From positions 744,001 through 808,000 of the forward strand of contig NC_047490.1 of the NCBI RefSeq assembly GCF_002079055.1: a stretch of 64,000 nt of DNA. The letters are read 5' to 3'. A model generated the notes under the pieces. That model saw nothing but the letters and a program-made list of their open reading frames with translations. It was not told where the DNA came from and did no database searches. The stretch comes from Saccharomyces paradoxus. Its lineage: Eukaryota > Ascomycota > Saccharomycetes > Saccharomycetales > Saccharomycetaceae. The translations under genes were made by a program, and so were the position numbers. Below are positions 41,878-55,279 of the stretch, piece after piece; the first letter of the stretch is position 1; each line of letters opens with the position of its first letter.

Positions 41878-42384
41878 CAGATATAGTAGCACTTAGACTT
41901 GTCTCTTATCTTCTTTAATTGAATTCGGGGAAAAAATGAGAAAGAAACAGTTCAAGATATTACTTTTTTATTGGTTCTGGAGAAACTTAAAGAAATCGAG
42001 TGCGGCTTGGTTGCAGATAATACTTTGTATTCCTCCGGAAAATGATTTCAATTCCTATCCGTCTGCGTTTATGAAACAATTGGAAAGAAGGCAATGGTGC
42101 TTTATGGAGAAATGATGTAAATCTCAACTTTGAGTTTCCTTTCTCGTTGCTTTGTTTTTCCTTCGCCTCGATATTATAAAATTTACTCGGCGCCTTGATA
42201 AAAACTACACGTTTACTTTCTTTCCTGTACAGGAAAACTAACAATATGCATAAACCTTCTCTAATAGTAAAACATTAAGCGCCTTACAGGTATTAAACTG
42301 TGTATTTCATGACCATCTTGGCTGGACAGTTGCATATCAGACAAAAAAAATATGTAAGTTTAAGATAAAAAATATAATAAAAAG
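41878..42384. promoter_or_regulatory. SEC7 upstream region
   Basis: About 500 bp between the SEC7 start and tRNA-Gln. It contains T-rich tracts and no recognised strong activator site. No LTR sequence is identified on this 3' side of the tRNA. Confidence 0.5.
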
Positions 42385-42456
42385 AGGTCCTACCCGGATT
42401 CGAACCGGGGTTGTCCGGATCAAAACCGAAAGTGATAACCACTACACTATAGGACC
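42385..42456 (-). tRNA. tRNA-Gln (anticodon UUG)
   Basis: A complete 72-nt cloverleaf is encoded on the minus strand with no intron. The acceptor GGTCCTA pairs perfectly with TAGGACC and the discriminator base is T. The A box is TAGTGTAGTGG and the B box GGTTCGAATCC. The anticodon loop TTTTGAT sits between TTCGG and CCGGA, giving anticodon TTG (plus-strand positions 42421-42423), which reads CAA. The T stem CCCGG/CCGGG is perfect. An oligo-T5 Pol III terminator (AAAAA at 42379-42383 on the plus strand) follows the 3' end at once. It sits in the SEC7-HSP42 spacer and is the target of the adjacent Ty remnants. Confidence 0.97.
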
Positions 42457-42471
42457 GACAATTCCTGTTGA

Positions 42472-42538
42472 CGTTGTATCTCAGAATCGAATACGTCAGT
42501 AGGACGTTACATTACCCTAAACGTTTATGAAAACTGTC
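42472..42538 (+). mobile_element. Ty3-type sigma LTR fragment (fossil)
   Basis: The sequence beginning GTTGTATCTCAGAAT, with ATACGTCAGTA and ACCCTAAACGTTTATGAAAAC further on, matches the first part of the S. cerevisiae Ty3 sigma LTR as I remember it. It begins about 16 bp upstream of the tRNA-Gln 5' end, exactly where Ty3 integrates, at the Pol III start site. It is a broken solo fragment. Its moderate divergence suggests that it is old but post-dates the origin of the genus. Confidence 0.75.
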
Positions 42539-42544
42539 GGAAAT

Positions 42545-42860
42545 GGTTGGAATGAAATTCTAATATCATCTATTTAGTATTATATTATCACATGCGATGT
42601 GAAAAGATGACATGAAGATTGAGAAACAGTCATCAAATTTAACGGAAGCTGAAATGCAAGGATTGATAATGTAATAGGATAATGAACGACAACATATAAA
42701 ACGAAAGAAGAAATAATATTATTATTCTGTAGAATTATCGATTCCCTTTTGTAGATTCCTATATCCTCGAGGAGAACTTCTAGTATATTCTGTATACCTA
42801 TATCATAGCCTTTAAGAACAATGGAATCCCAACAATTATCTAATTATTCACCCAATTACC
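42545..42860 (+). mobile_element. Ty1/Ty2-type delta LTR with a short internal stub (fossil)
   Basis: A near full-length delta LTR runs from about 42545 (GGTTGGAAT) to 42834 (GGAATCCCAACA). It includes the diagnostic GGATTGATAATGTAATAGGAT and CTCGAGGAGAACTTCTAGTA. A short stretch resembling the start of TYA follows directly. No other internal Ty sequence is present, so it is a broken remnant. It lies about 90 bp upstream of tRNA-Gln, inside the usual Ty1 target window, next to the sigma fragment. Confidence 0.85.
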
Positions 42861-42861
42861 A

Positions 42862-42940
42862 GTAATAACACTATGTAGAACTATCGATTCCATTTATAGA
42901 TTCCTGTATCCTTGAAGAGAACTTTTAGTATATGATGCAA
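42862..42940 (+). mobile_element. Second, partial delta LTR piece (fossil)
   Basis: A segment with TGTAGAACTATCGATTCCAT, then GAAGAGAACTTTTAGTATAT, repeats the middle of the neighbouring delta LTR in the same orientation. LTR, stub and LTR piece together look like the collapsed remains of one element or of two nearby insertions. It is more diverged from the S. cerevisiae delta than the first copy. Confidence 0.75.
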
Positions 42941-43201
42941 ACTATCTTTGAATTTTTTTTAATATTTAGCCAGCATCGAATGATAAATCGGTAAGAGAAA
43001 CAAGCAAACAGTCGATGATGAACGAAAAATTGTTAAAGGATGGAATCGGTAATGCTTGGCACATAAGGAATGTAGAATAAATGAAACTTGTTAAAAGCAG
43101 GATACACTTCAACTCTGCTTACTCTGCCAGCCGCTCAGACAATTCTGGTGGTGTCCTGCCAGCGTAATTTGGCAGAAGCTATTAGTGGGCGGCAACCTTT
43201 C
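42941..43201. other. Spacer between Ty remnants and HSP42 control region
   Basis: AT-rich sequence without a recognised gene or repeat. The distal HSP42 regulatory region begins near its right end. Confidence 0.4.
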
Positions 43202-43217
43202 TTAAGCGCGCGCTTAA
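43202..43217. repeat. Perfect 16-bp palindrome with CGCGCG core
   Basis: TTAAGCGCGCGCTTAA is its own reverse complement and lies 3 bp before the HSP42 heat-shock element. Its CGCGC centre resembles the binding core of the RSC subunits Rsc3/Rsc30, so a role in clearing the promoter of nucleosomes is possible (inference). Confidence 0.6.
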
Positions 43218-43220
43218 AAA

Positions 43221-43238
43221 TTCTGGAAGGTTCGCGAA
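43221..43238 (+). promoter_or_regulatory. Perfect four-unit heat-shock element of HSP42
   Basis: TTCTGGAAGGTTCGCGAA is four contiguous alternating nTTCn/nGAAn units with exact 2-nt spacing, the ideal Hsf1 trimer site. It lies about 230 bp upstream of the HSP42 ATG. Confidence 0.93.
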
Positions 43239-43255
43239 TTTAGGAAGATCTGGCC

Positions 43256-43291
43256 AGGGGCGAGTACAGGGGCGGTTCTCGGCGGCAGGGG
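43256..43291 (+). promoter_or_regulatory. Cluster of three STREs in the HSP42 promoter
   Basis: AGGGG occurs at 43256-43260, 43268-43272 and 43287-43291, all on the plus strand. These are Msn2/Msn4 stress-response elements between the heat-shock element and the TATA box. Confidence 0.85.
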
Positions 43292-43313
43292 GGAGGTTCA
43301 CTGTGAACTTGCC

Positions 43314-43320
43314 TATATAA
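43314..43320 (+). promoter_or_regulatory. TATA box of HSP42
   Basis: TATATAA lies 149 bp before the HSP42 ATG and downstream of the HSE/STRE block, the normal layout of a TATA-dependent, SAGA-type stress promoter. Confidence 0.8.
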
Positions 43321-43468
43321 GACTTGCTATCGTCTTCTATATGATTCTGACAGGAGCTATCCCTTATTCTCATTATTTGCGCAATAGTCAGAACCATACA
43401 TTATATACCGACACATTCAGGCAACTGTCCAAGTCCCACACAAACTAAGATCGAACTAAGTCAAATCA

Positions 43469-44596
43469 ATGAGTTTTTACCAGCCATCCCTATCCCTTTA
43501 TGACGTTTTGAACGCATTGTCCAACCAAACTGGCCAGAGAGGGCAACAAGGATTACCTCGCCAATCACAAAGACCACAGAGATATCATCCGCATTACGGA
43601 CAGGTGCATGTTGGCGGGCATCACCCCCGCCATCACCATCCATTGTATAACAGATACAACGGCGTTCCTAATACCTATTACTATCAATTCCCTGGACAAG
43701 CGTATTACTATAGTCCCGAATACGGTTACGATGATGAGGACGGCGAGGAAGAGGACCAAGACGAAGATATGATGGGTAACAGTGGTGCTGTAAGAAAAGA
43801 AGAGGGGGAAGAGGGCAGCAACGCGAGAAGATATCCATCGTATTACCATGGCAATACTGCCAGGAGCAATAGGAGCGACCAACAGGCAAATAGCTTAAAC
43901 GACTTACTAAGTGCGTTAATAGGCGTCCCACCTTATGAGGGCACTGAACCAGAAACTGAAGCAAATGATGTGCAAGGAGAGGACGGAAAGGGAAGGGAAA
44001 AGGAGAAGTCCGAGATATCTAAAGAGGAAACAGCGGAAAGTGACAAAGAAAAAAACCCTTTGGATCAGCCGGAAGCGTCATCGAGACCACCGCTAACCAA
44101 AAATTCTTCATCGTTCGCTCATCTGCAAGCGCCTTCCCCAATCCCTGACCCGCTACAGGTTTCCAAGCCTGAGACGAGAATGGACTTACCATTTTCACCA
44201 GAAGTGAACGTCTACGACACCGAGGACACTTACGTGGTTGTCCTTGCGCTGCCAGGTGCCAACTCTAAGGCTTTCCACATTGATTACCACCCATCTTCCC
44301 ATGAGATGCTCATCAAGGGTAAAATCGAAGACAGAGTGGGTATCGATGAAAAGTTCTTGAAGATCACGGAATTAAAATATGGTGCATTTGAAAGAACCGT
44401 TAAATTTCCTGTGCTGCCACGCATTAAAGACGAAGAGATCAAGGCCACCTATAACAATGGTCTGCTACAAATCAAGGTACCTAAAATTGTTAATGACACT
44501 GAAAAGCCAAAGCCGAAAAAGAGAATTGCCATTGAAGAAATACCCGACGAAGAATTGGAGTTTGAAGAAAATCCCAACCCTACGGTAACAAATTGA
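43469..44596 (+). CDS. HSP42: Hsp42, small heat-shock protein and aggregase
   Basis: Hsp42 is the cytosolic small heat-shock protein that gathers misfolded proteins into CytoQ/peripheral aggregates (family knowledge). The 375-residue protein matches S. cerevisiae in length. Residues 1-99 form a prion-like Tyr/Gln/His-rich domain and about 90-240 an acidic, disordered segment. The alpha-crystallin domain lies at about 244-345 (PEVNVYDTEDTYVVVLALPG, then the closing strand NNGLLQIKVPK). The C-terminal IAIEEIP segment is the usual IxI-like oligomer contact. Start ATG 43469. Heat and stress control is directly visible upstream. Confidence 0.97.
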   Translation: MSFYQPSLSLYDVLNALSNQTGQRGQQGLPRQSQRPQRYHPHYGQVHVGGHHPRHHHPLYNRYNGVPNTYYYQFPGQAYYYSPEYGYDDEDGEEEDQDEDMMGNSGAVRKEEGEEGSNARRYPSYYHGNTARSNRSDQQANSLNDLLSALIGVPPYEGTEPETEANDVQGEDGKGREKEKSEISKEETAESDKEKNPLDQPEASSRPPLTKNSSSFAHLQAPSPIPDPLQVSKPETRMDLPFSPEVNVYDTEDTYVVVLALPGANSKAFHIDYHPSSHEMLIKGKIEDRVGIDEKFLKITELKYGAFERTVKFPVLPRIKDEEIKATYNNGLLQIKVPKIVNDTEKPKPKKRIAIEEIPDEELEFEENPNPTVTN

Positions 44597-47174
<2,578 letters not shown>

Positions 47175-47262
47175 ATCTCTTGCAAACACAAGTAAATGCA
47201 ACCACAACAATACCGATCATAAAGCATTTTCTTTTCTATAAAAAACCCGGTTTAATAAAGCT

Positions 47263-47282
47263 GTTATATATATATATATATA
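47263..47282. repeat. (TA)n tract between SUP35 and ARG82
   Basis: A run of about nine TA dinucleotides in the convergent spacer, consistent with a polyadenylation efficiency element for SUP35 and a likely variable microsatellite. Confidence 0.7.
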
Positions 47283-47354
47283 AACGTATAATTAGTTTAG
47301 TTCTTTTTGTACCATATACCATAAACAAGGTAAAATTTACTTCCCTCAATATAT

Positions 47355-48416
47355 CTAAAATCTCATAAAAATATCCAGCAAGTTTTCAACTCCCTCTATG
47401 ACGTTTTCATCATAACCCTTTCCCGGGGTTATTTCAGAATGTGCAAAATCTATCAGTGACATCGAGCTCAAAGAACCCGTTGTTTTATCCTTTGGTTCGC
47501 CGCTGCTCCCCTTGGCATCATCATCATCGTCATCATCACCGTCAACATCGTCATCATCGTTTATAAAGTCATCACGCATAAGTTTGTCGACGTCATTTGA
47601 TAACTCCCATCGCTTCGCGTCTCCTTCGTAAATAAACAAAAGACTACTTGATATCATTCTAACCTCTTCTTCCAACATAGTGTTATAAAACAGCTGCAAT
47701 CTTTTTAAGAATGTTTTCTTCAATTGATGCTTTCTCGCATCCGATAAATGCATATTGTTGAAGTAAAGCTCAATCGCGTCTGAAATGGTTTGATCGGTTC
47801 TTGAACGACCATAAAGCTTATTTATAAAAATATAATCGGTGTCTGCTTCTTCCTCGTAATATTCGGGCAAAAGCTGCTTCAACACAAAGGGATTCTTCTG
47901 TATTTTCATACCGCATATTCTGAAACTCAAAGATCCTGAAGTCGTTGTCTCACTGACTCTTTCCAACCTCTCTCTTTTCTCCAATGATGCCTTTGAATCA
48001 TACAATGTTTTGCCTAGTTTTATATCAAGTATATTAGGTTTACTAAATCCATATAATAAATTTTCTAATACGAGGTACTGCTTGCACTTTTCAGACCACA
48101 TAGGTCTTGAATCAAGGCTATCAGTGGAATCACTTAACCGTTGATCTATCTTCAGAAGCGCAGCATCGCCACTTTTCTCGACTTTTGTCCCTTCATCCAA
48201 GACTCCAAGATACGTCGGCATCCAAGAGTACAGGGGGGCATCTCCACCACTCGAAGACTCTCTTCGACTCATATCTCTCACTTGTATAGCTTTATAAAAT
48301 TCCAGTTCCTGTGGCAAGGCCGGTTTAAAAATTAGCAACCCATCATCGTCAGTTAGAGTGCCGTCGTGACCGGCAGCTTTATGCTCTAAAACCCTATAGT
48401 TGCTTACCGTATCCAT
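47355..48416 (-). CDS. ARG82: Arg82, inositol polyphosphate multikinase
   Basis: Arg82 phosphorylates IP3 and IP4 to IP5 in the nucleus. It also stabilises the ArgR-Mcm1 complex that controls arginine genes (family knowledge). The 353-residue frame (about 355 in S. cerevisiae) has the IPK signature PNILDIKLG, with Pro127, Asp131, Lys133 and Gly135 giving PxxxDxKxG. The SLIDFAHSE motif near residue 318 is the SxxDFAH metal and ATP site. An Asp run at about 280-300, encoded by GAT/GAC repeats, is the poly-Asp segment tied to Mcm1/Arg80 contact. Start ATG 48416. Confidence 0.97.
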   Translation of the reverse strand: MDTVSNYRVLEHKAAGHDGTLTDDDGLLIFKPALPQELEFYKAIQVRDMSRRESSSGGDAPLYSWMPTYLGVLDEGTKVEKSGDAALLKIDQRLSDSTDSLDSRPMWSEKCKQYLVLENLLYGFSKPNILDIKLGKTLYDSKASLEKRERLERVSETTTSGSLSFRICGMKIQKNPFVLKQLLPEYYEEEADTDYIFINKLYGRSRTDQTISDAIELYFNNMHLSDARKHQLKKTFLKRLQLFYNTMLEEEVRMISSSLLFIYEGDAKRWELSNDVDKLMRDDFINDDDDVDGDDDDDDDAKGSSGEPKDKTTGSLSSMSLIDFAHSEITPGKGYDENVIEGVENLLDIFMRF

Positions 48417-48899
48417 GTGAAAAAAGTTCTACTTATGCAGGCATATATGTATGCACATATCCGTGCAAGCTACTAATCGAAATCGCTTAGTAAACCACCA
48501 TTAAAAAAAGGGAGCTGCAGTAGCATCGTTTTATTTCATCTGGTTCCATTATTTGTATACAGTATAAAGACATTTTAATGGGAAATTTTGAGTTACCCGG
48601 AGTCCTTTGAGTTTCATCACCCGACACGATTTTCCACCAATTAACTTCGAGAACGTGATTTTTCACCATTTTTTTTCCCGCTTTTTTTCTCATCCACCCG
48701 TCGTGGTGGAAAGAAGCTCCCGGAAGGAAATTCATCCTGATTCTCACCAGTACCACGGGGGGCAACTCTGCCTGGAACACTCTCTTCCTTCAAGAACTTA
48801 GCAAGAAGTACCAATTAGTCCCAGCGGGCCCTCAGGGCTGGTTTACTGCCTTATGCTTTAGTATGTACATCCTGCCACGCACAACAAACCTGACACACC
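48417..48899. promoter_or_regulatory. Divergent ARG82/HMO1 promoter region
   Basis: A 483-bp divergent spacer with an exact Reb1 core (TTACCCG, 48593-48599) in the middle and pyrimidine-rich DNA before HMO1. The open frames in it are short and without family features. Confidence 0.65.
48593..48599 (+). promoter_or_regulatory. Reb1 site upstream of HMO1
   Basis: TTACCCG in the context GTTACCCGGAG is an exact Reb1 core near the middle of the divergent promoter, where Reb1 usually sets the nucleosome-free region. Confidence 0.7.
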
Positions 48900-49640
48900 A
48901 TGACTACAGATCCTTCTGTCAAATTGAAATCCGCCAAGGACTCCCTCGTCTCCTCTCTCTTCGAATTATCAAAAGCTGCTAATCAAACAGCCTCCTCTAT
49001 TGTTGATTTCTACAATGCTATCGGCGACGATGAAGAAGAGAAGATAGAAGCTTTCACCACTTTAACTGAGTCTTTGCAAACACTGACTTCTGGCGTAAAT
49101 CACTTGCACGGTATTAGCTCGGAGTTGGTTAACCCAGTGGATGATGATAAAGATGCTATTATTGCTGCCCCAGTCAAGGCTGTGAGAAGGAAGATCGAAC
49201 GTGATCCAAATGCTCCAAAGAAGCCATTGACCGTCTTCTTTGCTTACTCTGCGTATGTCCGTCAAGAGCTTCGTGAAGACAGACAAAAGGCTGGCTTGCC
49301 ACCTTTATCCTCCACAGAGATCACTCAAGAAATCTCCAAAAAATGGAAGGAATTAAGTGATAACGAGAAAGAAAAATGGAAGCAGGCTTACAACGTCGAG
49401 TTGGAAAACTATCAAAGAGAGAAATCCAAATATTTAGAAGCGAAGAAAAACGGTACCCTACCACCAGCCTCTTTGGAAAACGGTCCAACTCATGCACCAG
49501 TTCCAATTCCCTTCAGTTTACAGCACGCCGCTGAACCTCCTGTGGAAAAGAGACCACACGATGATGACGGATCTTCGGAAAAGAAGAAGAAGAAGAAGAA
49601 GAAGGATAAGAAGAAGGACAAATCCAACTCTTCTATTTGA
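48900..49640 (+). CDS. HMO1: Hmo1, HMG-box protein of rDNA and ribosomal-protein genes
   Basis: Hmo1 coats active rDNA and many ribosomal-protein promoters, taking a UBF-like and linker-histone-like role (family knowledge). The 246-residue frame equals S. cerevisiae. A degenerate box A covers about 10-85. The well-defined HMG box B spans about 105-175, from RDPNAPKKPLTVFFAYSAYV through EITQEISKKWKELSDNEKEKW. The tail ends in a long Lys run, encoded by an AAG repeat at about 49580-49606, flanked by acidic residues. Start ATG 48900. Codon bias is strong, fitting an abundant protein. Confidence 0.97.
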   Translation: MTTDPSVKLKSAKDSLVSSLFELSKAANQTASSIVDFYNAIGDDEEEKIEAFTTLTESLQTLTSGVNHLHGISSELVNPVDDDKDAIIAAPVKAVRRKIERDPNAPKKPLTVFFAYSAYVRQELREDRQKAGLPPLSSTEITQEISKKWKELSDNEKEKWKQAYNVELENYQREKSKYLEAKKNGTLPPASLENGPTHAPVPIPFSLQHAAEPPVEKRPHDDDGSSEKKKKKKKKDKKKDKSNSSI

Positions 49641-49976
49641 TAAACAGACAAACTCGTTATTATCACTCCTATCTCCCTACAATAATTATGATAATAAAAA
49701 AAGGAATGAAATATGGCAGCATGGTTTTGCCTTGTCCATAATGTACATATATATATATATATTTATTTATCTCTCCTCTTGTAACAGTATATCTTCCTTT
49801 TTATTTCACTTTGTGTATATGTATGTATTCAGTTCTAAATTTGCGATTATATCTTTCGAAAGCTCTCTTAACATGGTATTACGACGAGATTATGTACATT
49901 ATGAAGAAAAAAAGAAGGAAGCAAAACAAATACACAGTATATACAGGAGGCAGTTTCTTCTTATTTTGAACATTTA

Positions 49977-51011
<1,035 letters not shown>

Positions 51012-51242
51012 TCACAATATACTCATGCTCGGTTACATATAGGTATTATTAGCGTTATTGCTTAGCGGAATTCATAGGAGAGAGCTCCGACGTGCAACGC
51101 GATAAAGGCTCGCCGACGACAACAAAACAATGGCAGTCATTAAATGAACGCCATCAAATGGAATATTGGTGGTAATGATTACCGTAAGGAAGTTGGAAAA
51201 ACATAGGAAAGACGGAGCGACGACAAGTACTGGACAGGACAT

Positions 51243-53348
51243 ATGCCTAGACATGGAAGAAGAGGAAAGCTGCCAAAGGGCGAAAAACTTCCCAAAAAAG
51301 AGGGAGCAGACGATACTCCGTCGAAACTTTTATCGTCAATGCTAAAAACATTAGATCTGACTTTCGAGCGTGATATTGGAATGCTCAATGGGAAAAGCGT
51401 TAGATCCATACCCAATAAAAAAACATTACTGGAATTGCAAAGCCAATTGGATAGCCTCAATGAAATACTGGGCACAATTGCCCGAAGTGATCAAGAGACC
51501 ATTGATGCGCTTCGGAAAATAAGAGACAGTAAAAATGAGAAGGAAGCAAACGATGAAAAGCAGGAAATTCCAAATGCAGACAGGCAGGACGAAAATACTG
51601 CTGTCAATAAAGAAAAAAATATAAATGAGAAAGGGGTACAAAGCCCACCAAAGCCTCCTCCTTCTGATAAGATTCCCGACACAATTGAGAACGATGTAGA
51701 AAGCATCAAACAATCCGCTGATAGTATGGCCAAAGAAGAAATTAATGAAGACAAAGACTTACAAGTTCATAGAGATCAACCCAGGGAAAAGAGGCCGTTT
51801 GATTCTGAAACTGAAAATGCGGCCACAGAAAATGAAAGAACACAGGGGCCAGATGGTAAGAAGCAAAAAATTGACGTTGACAAAATGGAAAACGACCCCA
51901 CTGTTAAAAATCCAAAATCAGAATTTGTGGTATCACAAACGTTACCTCGGGCAGCAGCAGCGCTCGGTCTATTCAATGAAGAAGGACTAGAAAGTACAGG
52001 AGAGGACTTTTTGAAAAAAAAATATAATGTGGCTAGTTATCCCACAAATGATCTGAAAGATTTGTTACCAGGCGAATTACCGGACATGGACTTTTCGCAT
52101 CCTAAACCAACTAATCAAATTCAATTTAACACCTTTTTAGCATTTGTGGAAAACTTTTTCAAAGATCTCTGCGATGACAACTTAAAGTTTTTGAAGATGA
52201 AATATATTATACCTGATAACTTGCAATTTGACAAAACGTATGATCCTGAAATAAACCCATTTATTATACCGAAACTGGGCCCTTTGTACACGGATGTTTG
52301 GTTCAAAGATGAAAACGACAAAAATCCTGCCTTTAAAAAAACTTCGCCATACTCAAACGATACATCTGCCATACTACCAAAAAAAAGTGCCAACGAACTT
52401 GATGATAATATCTTGGAGACGGACAGTATCTCTTGTGGGCCCTTACTATCTAGATTATTGAGTGCTGTATTAAAAGATGATAACGATAAATCGGAATTCC
52501 AATCTTCTAAAATAATAAGAGATAGCGAAGTACCGAGGGCAGGAGGAGAAGACGATATACAATCGCCTAGAAACAACAACAATGACAGTATAGATATGAC
52601 ATTATCTCAGAACGGACCCAGTGTTCAAACACCTGACAGTGACATTGATGAGGAAGCGTCCTTTCAAACAAAATCTGTAGCAAATAAAGGCAGTAATGGT
52701 GGTACCACAAGTACATTACCGCAACAGATTGGGTGGATAACAAATGGAATTAACCTGGACTATCCGACATTTGAGGAACGATTGAAAAGAGAATTAAAGT
52801 ATGTAGGTATATACATGAATTTGCCCAAAGATGAGAACAACCCTAATTCAGATGACCCCGATTGGATCACCGGTAGAGAAGACGACGAAATAAGCGCAGA
52901 ATTAAGAGAATTGCAAGGGACTTTAAAACAAGTGACCAAGAAAAACCAAAAAAGAAAAGCGCTGCTGATCCCACTAGTAGAGAGACAACTGGCATGGCAA
53001 GAATACTCATCTATTTTAGAAGACTTAGACAAACAGATTGACCAAGCCTATGTCAAGCGTATTCGTGTACCCAAGAAAAGAAAAAAGCATCATACAGCAG
53101 CTTCAACTAATGTGAACACGGGAACCACATCTCAAATAGCACAACAAAAGGCTGCAAATTCGAGTTTAAAATCGCTTCTAGATAAGAGGCAAAGGTGGAT
53201 TAATAAGATTGGTCCGTTGTTTGATAAACCTGAAATTATGAAAAGAATCCCTAATGAAAGTGTATTCAAAGACATGGACCAAGAAGAAGATGAGGACGAA
53301 GCCGATGTATTTGCACAAAATACCAATAAGGATGTGGAACTTAATTAA
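51243..53348 (+). CDS. NGG1: Ngg1 (Ada3), HAT-module subunit of SAGA
   Basis: Ngg1/Ada3 joins Gcn5 and Ada2 in the acetyltransferase module of SAGA, ADA and SLIK (family knowledge). The 701-residue frame (702 in S. cerevisiae) begins MPRHGRRGKLPKGEKLPKKE. The N-terminal half is charged and disordered, with a helical segment near residues 60-85. The conserved Ada3 domain is in the C-terminal third, about 495-670 (PTFEERLKRELKYVGIYMNL; DEISAELRELQGTLKQVTKKNQKRK). The last 20 residues are acidic. Start ATG 51243. It is divergent from RSM24 with a 297-bp spacer. TAF10, another SAGA subunit, lies 21 kb away. Confidence 0.97.
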   Translation: MPRHGRRGKLPKGEKLPKKEGADDTPSKLLSSMLKTLDLTFERDIGMLNGKSVRSIPNKKTLLELQSQLDSLNEILGTIARSDQETIDALRKIRDSKNEKEANDEKQEIPNADRQDENTAVNKEKNINEKGVQSPPKPPPSDKIPDTIENDVESIKQSADSMAKEEINEDKDLQVHRDQPREKRPFDSETENAATENERTQGPDGKKQKIDVDKMENDPTVKNPKSEFVVSQTLPRAAAALGLFNEEGLESTGEDFLKKKYNVASYPTNDLKDLLPGELPDMDFSHPKPTNQIQFNTFLAFVENFFKDLCDDNLKFLKMKYIIPDNLQFDKTYDPEINPFIIPKLGPLYTDVWFKDENDKNPAFKKTSPYSNDTSAILPKKSANELDDNILETDSISCGPLLSRLLSAVLKDDNDKSEFQSSKIIRDSEVPRAGGEDDIQSPRNNNNDSIDMTLSQNGPSVQTPDSDIDEEASFQTKSVANKGSNGGTTSTLPQQIGWITNGINLDYPTFEERLKRELKYVGIYMNLPKDENNPNSDDPDWITGREDDEISAELRELQGTLKQVTKKNQKRKALLIPLVERQLAWQEYSSILEDLDKQIDQAYVKRIRVPKKRKKHHTAASTNVNTGTTSQIAQQKAANSSLKSLLDKRQRWINKIGPLFDKPEIMKRIPNESVFKDMDQEEDEDEADVFAQNTNKDVELN

Positions 53349-53665
53349 AATACACGAACTCTAAAGAAGAAATACTTAGCATAATAACGCATATAACTAA
53401 CTATTTGAGAAATCATTTATAAATAGTAACCCTTAGTCACATAGTACGAACATCAACAATCCTTATTTTTGTTACATTTTCTTCCATCTGAAATTCTTTG
53501 GAGGGGCAAAAACAATGAGATGACAGTTGACTGCATTTACTTTCAATTACGAGCGTAGACGTAAAATCAATTGAAGCAAGTGTAACGGCAGAAGTATCGT
53601 AGTCTAGTGGTTGGATACATTCAAAAACAAGCGGTATATATATAAGTAATAGTAAGAAGTAAGCG
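53349..53665. promoter_or_regulatory. NGG1-UBC1 spacer
   Basis: A 317-bp tandem spacer. A TATATATATAAG stretch at about 53634-53645 lies just before the UBC1 ATG. A tRNA A-box-like segment near 53599 has no B box (see rejected items). Confidence 0.5.
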
Positions 53666-54313
53666 ATGTCTAGAGCTAAGAGAATTATGAAAGAAATCCA
53701 AGCTGTCAAGGATGATCCTGCAGCTCATATCACTCTTGAATTTGTGAGTGAATCTGATATCCATCATTTGAAGGGCACATTTTTGGGTCCACCTGGAACA
53801 CCGTATGAAGGTGGCAAATTTATTGTGGATATTGAAGTGCCTATGGAATATCCATTCAAGCCACCAAAGATGCAGTTCGACACAAAAGTATACCATCCAA
53901 ACATATCATCAGTGACGGGTGCCATTTGTCTGGATATTCTTAAGAATGCATGGTCGCCAGTGATAACGCTAAAGTCTGCATTGATTTCGCTGCAAGCACT
54001 GTTACAATCTCCAGAGCCTAATGATCCTCAAGATGCTGAAGTAGCACAACATTATCTACGGGATAGGGAATCTTTTAATAAAACTGCGGCACTATGGACG
54101 AGATTATACGCCAGTGAGACTTCCAATGGCCAAAAAGGCAATGTAGAGGAGTCTGATTTATATGGGATTGATCACGATCTAATTGAGGAGTTTGAATCCC
54201 AAGGTTTTGAAAAGGACAAGATTGTCGAAGTTTTGAGAAGACTAGGCGTTAAGTCCCTAGACCCCAATGACAACAACACGGCCAACCGTATCATCGAAGA
54301 ATTGTTGAAGTGA
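53666..54313 (+). CDS. UBC1: Ubc1, E2 ubiquitin-conjugating enzyme with UBA domain
   Basis: Ubc1 extends Lys48-linked chains on APC/C substrates and acts in ER-associated degradation (family knowledge). The 215-residue frame equals S. cerevisiae. The UBC fold is at residues 1-150, with the HPN motif (77-79) and catalytic Cys88 in [15 protein letters not shown] linker and a C-terminal UBA domain (about 170-215: [24 protein letters not shown]) distinguish Ubc1 from other yeast E2s. Start ATG 53666. Confidence 0.98.
   Translation: MSRAKRIMKEIQAVKDDPAAHITLEFVSESDIHHLKGTFLGPPGTPYEGGKFIVDIEVPMEYPFKPPKMQFDTKVYHPNISSVTGAICLDILKNAWSPVITLKSALISLQALLQSPEPNDPQDAEVAQHYLRDRESFNKTAALWTRLYASETSNGQKGNVEESDLYGIDHDLIEEFESQGFEKDKIVEVLRRLGVKSLDPNDNNTANRIIEELLK

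Positions 54314-55279
<966 letters not shown>

Noticed and set aside
53596-53622. tRNA A-box-like sequence (TAGTCTAGTGGTTGG) before UBC1
   Set aside because: No B box GGTTCGANTCC and no cloverleaf can be drawn downstream; UBC1 coding sequence begins within 70 bp.
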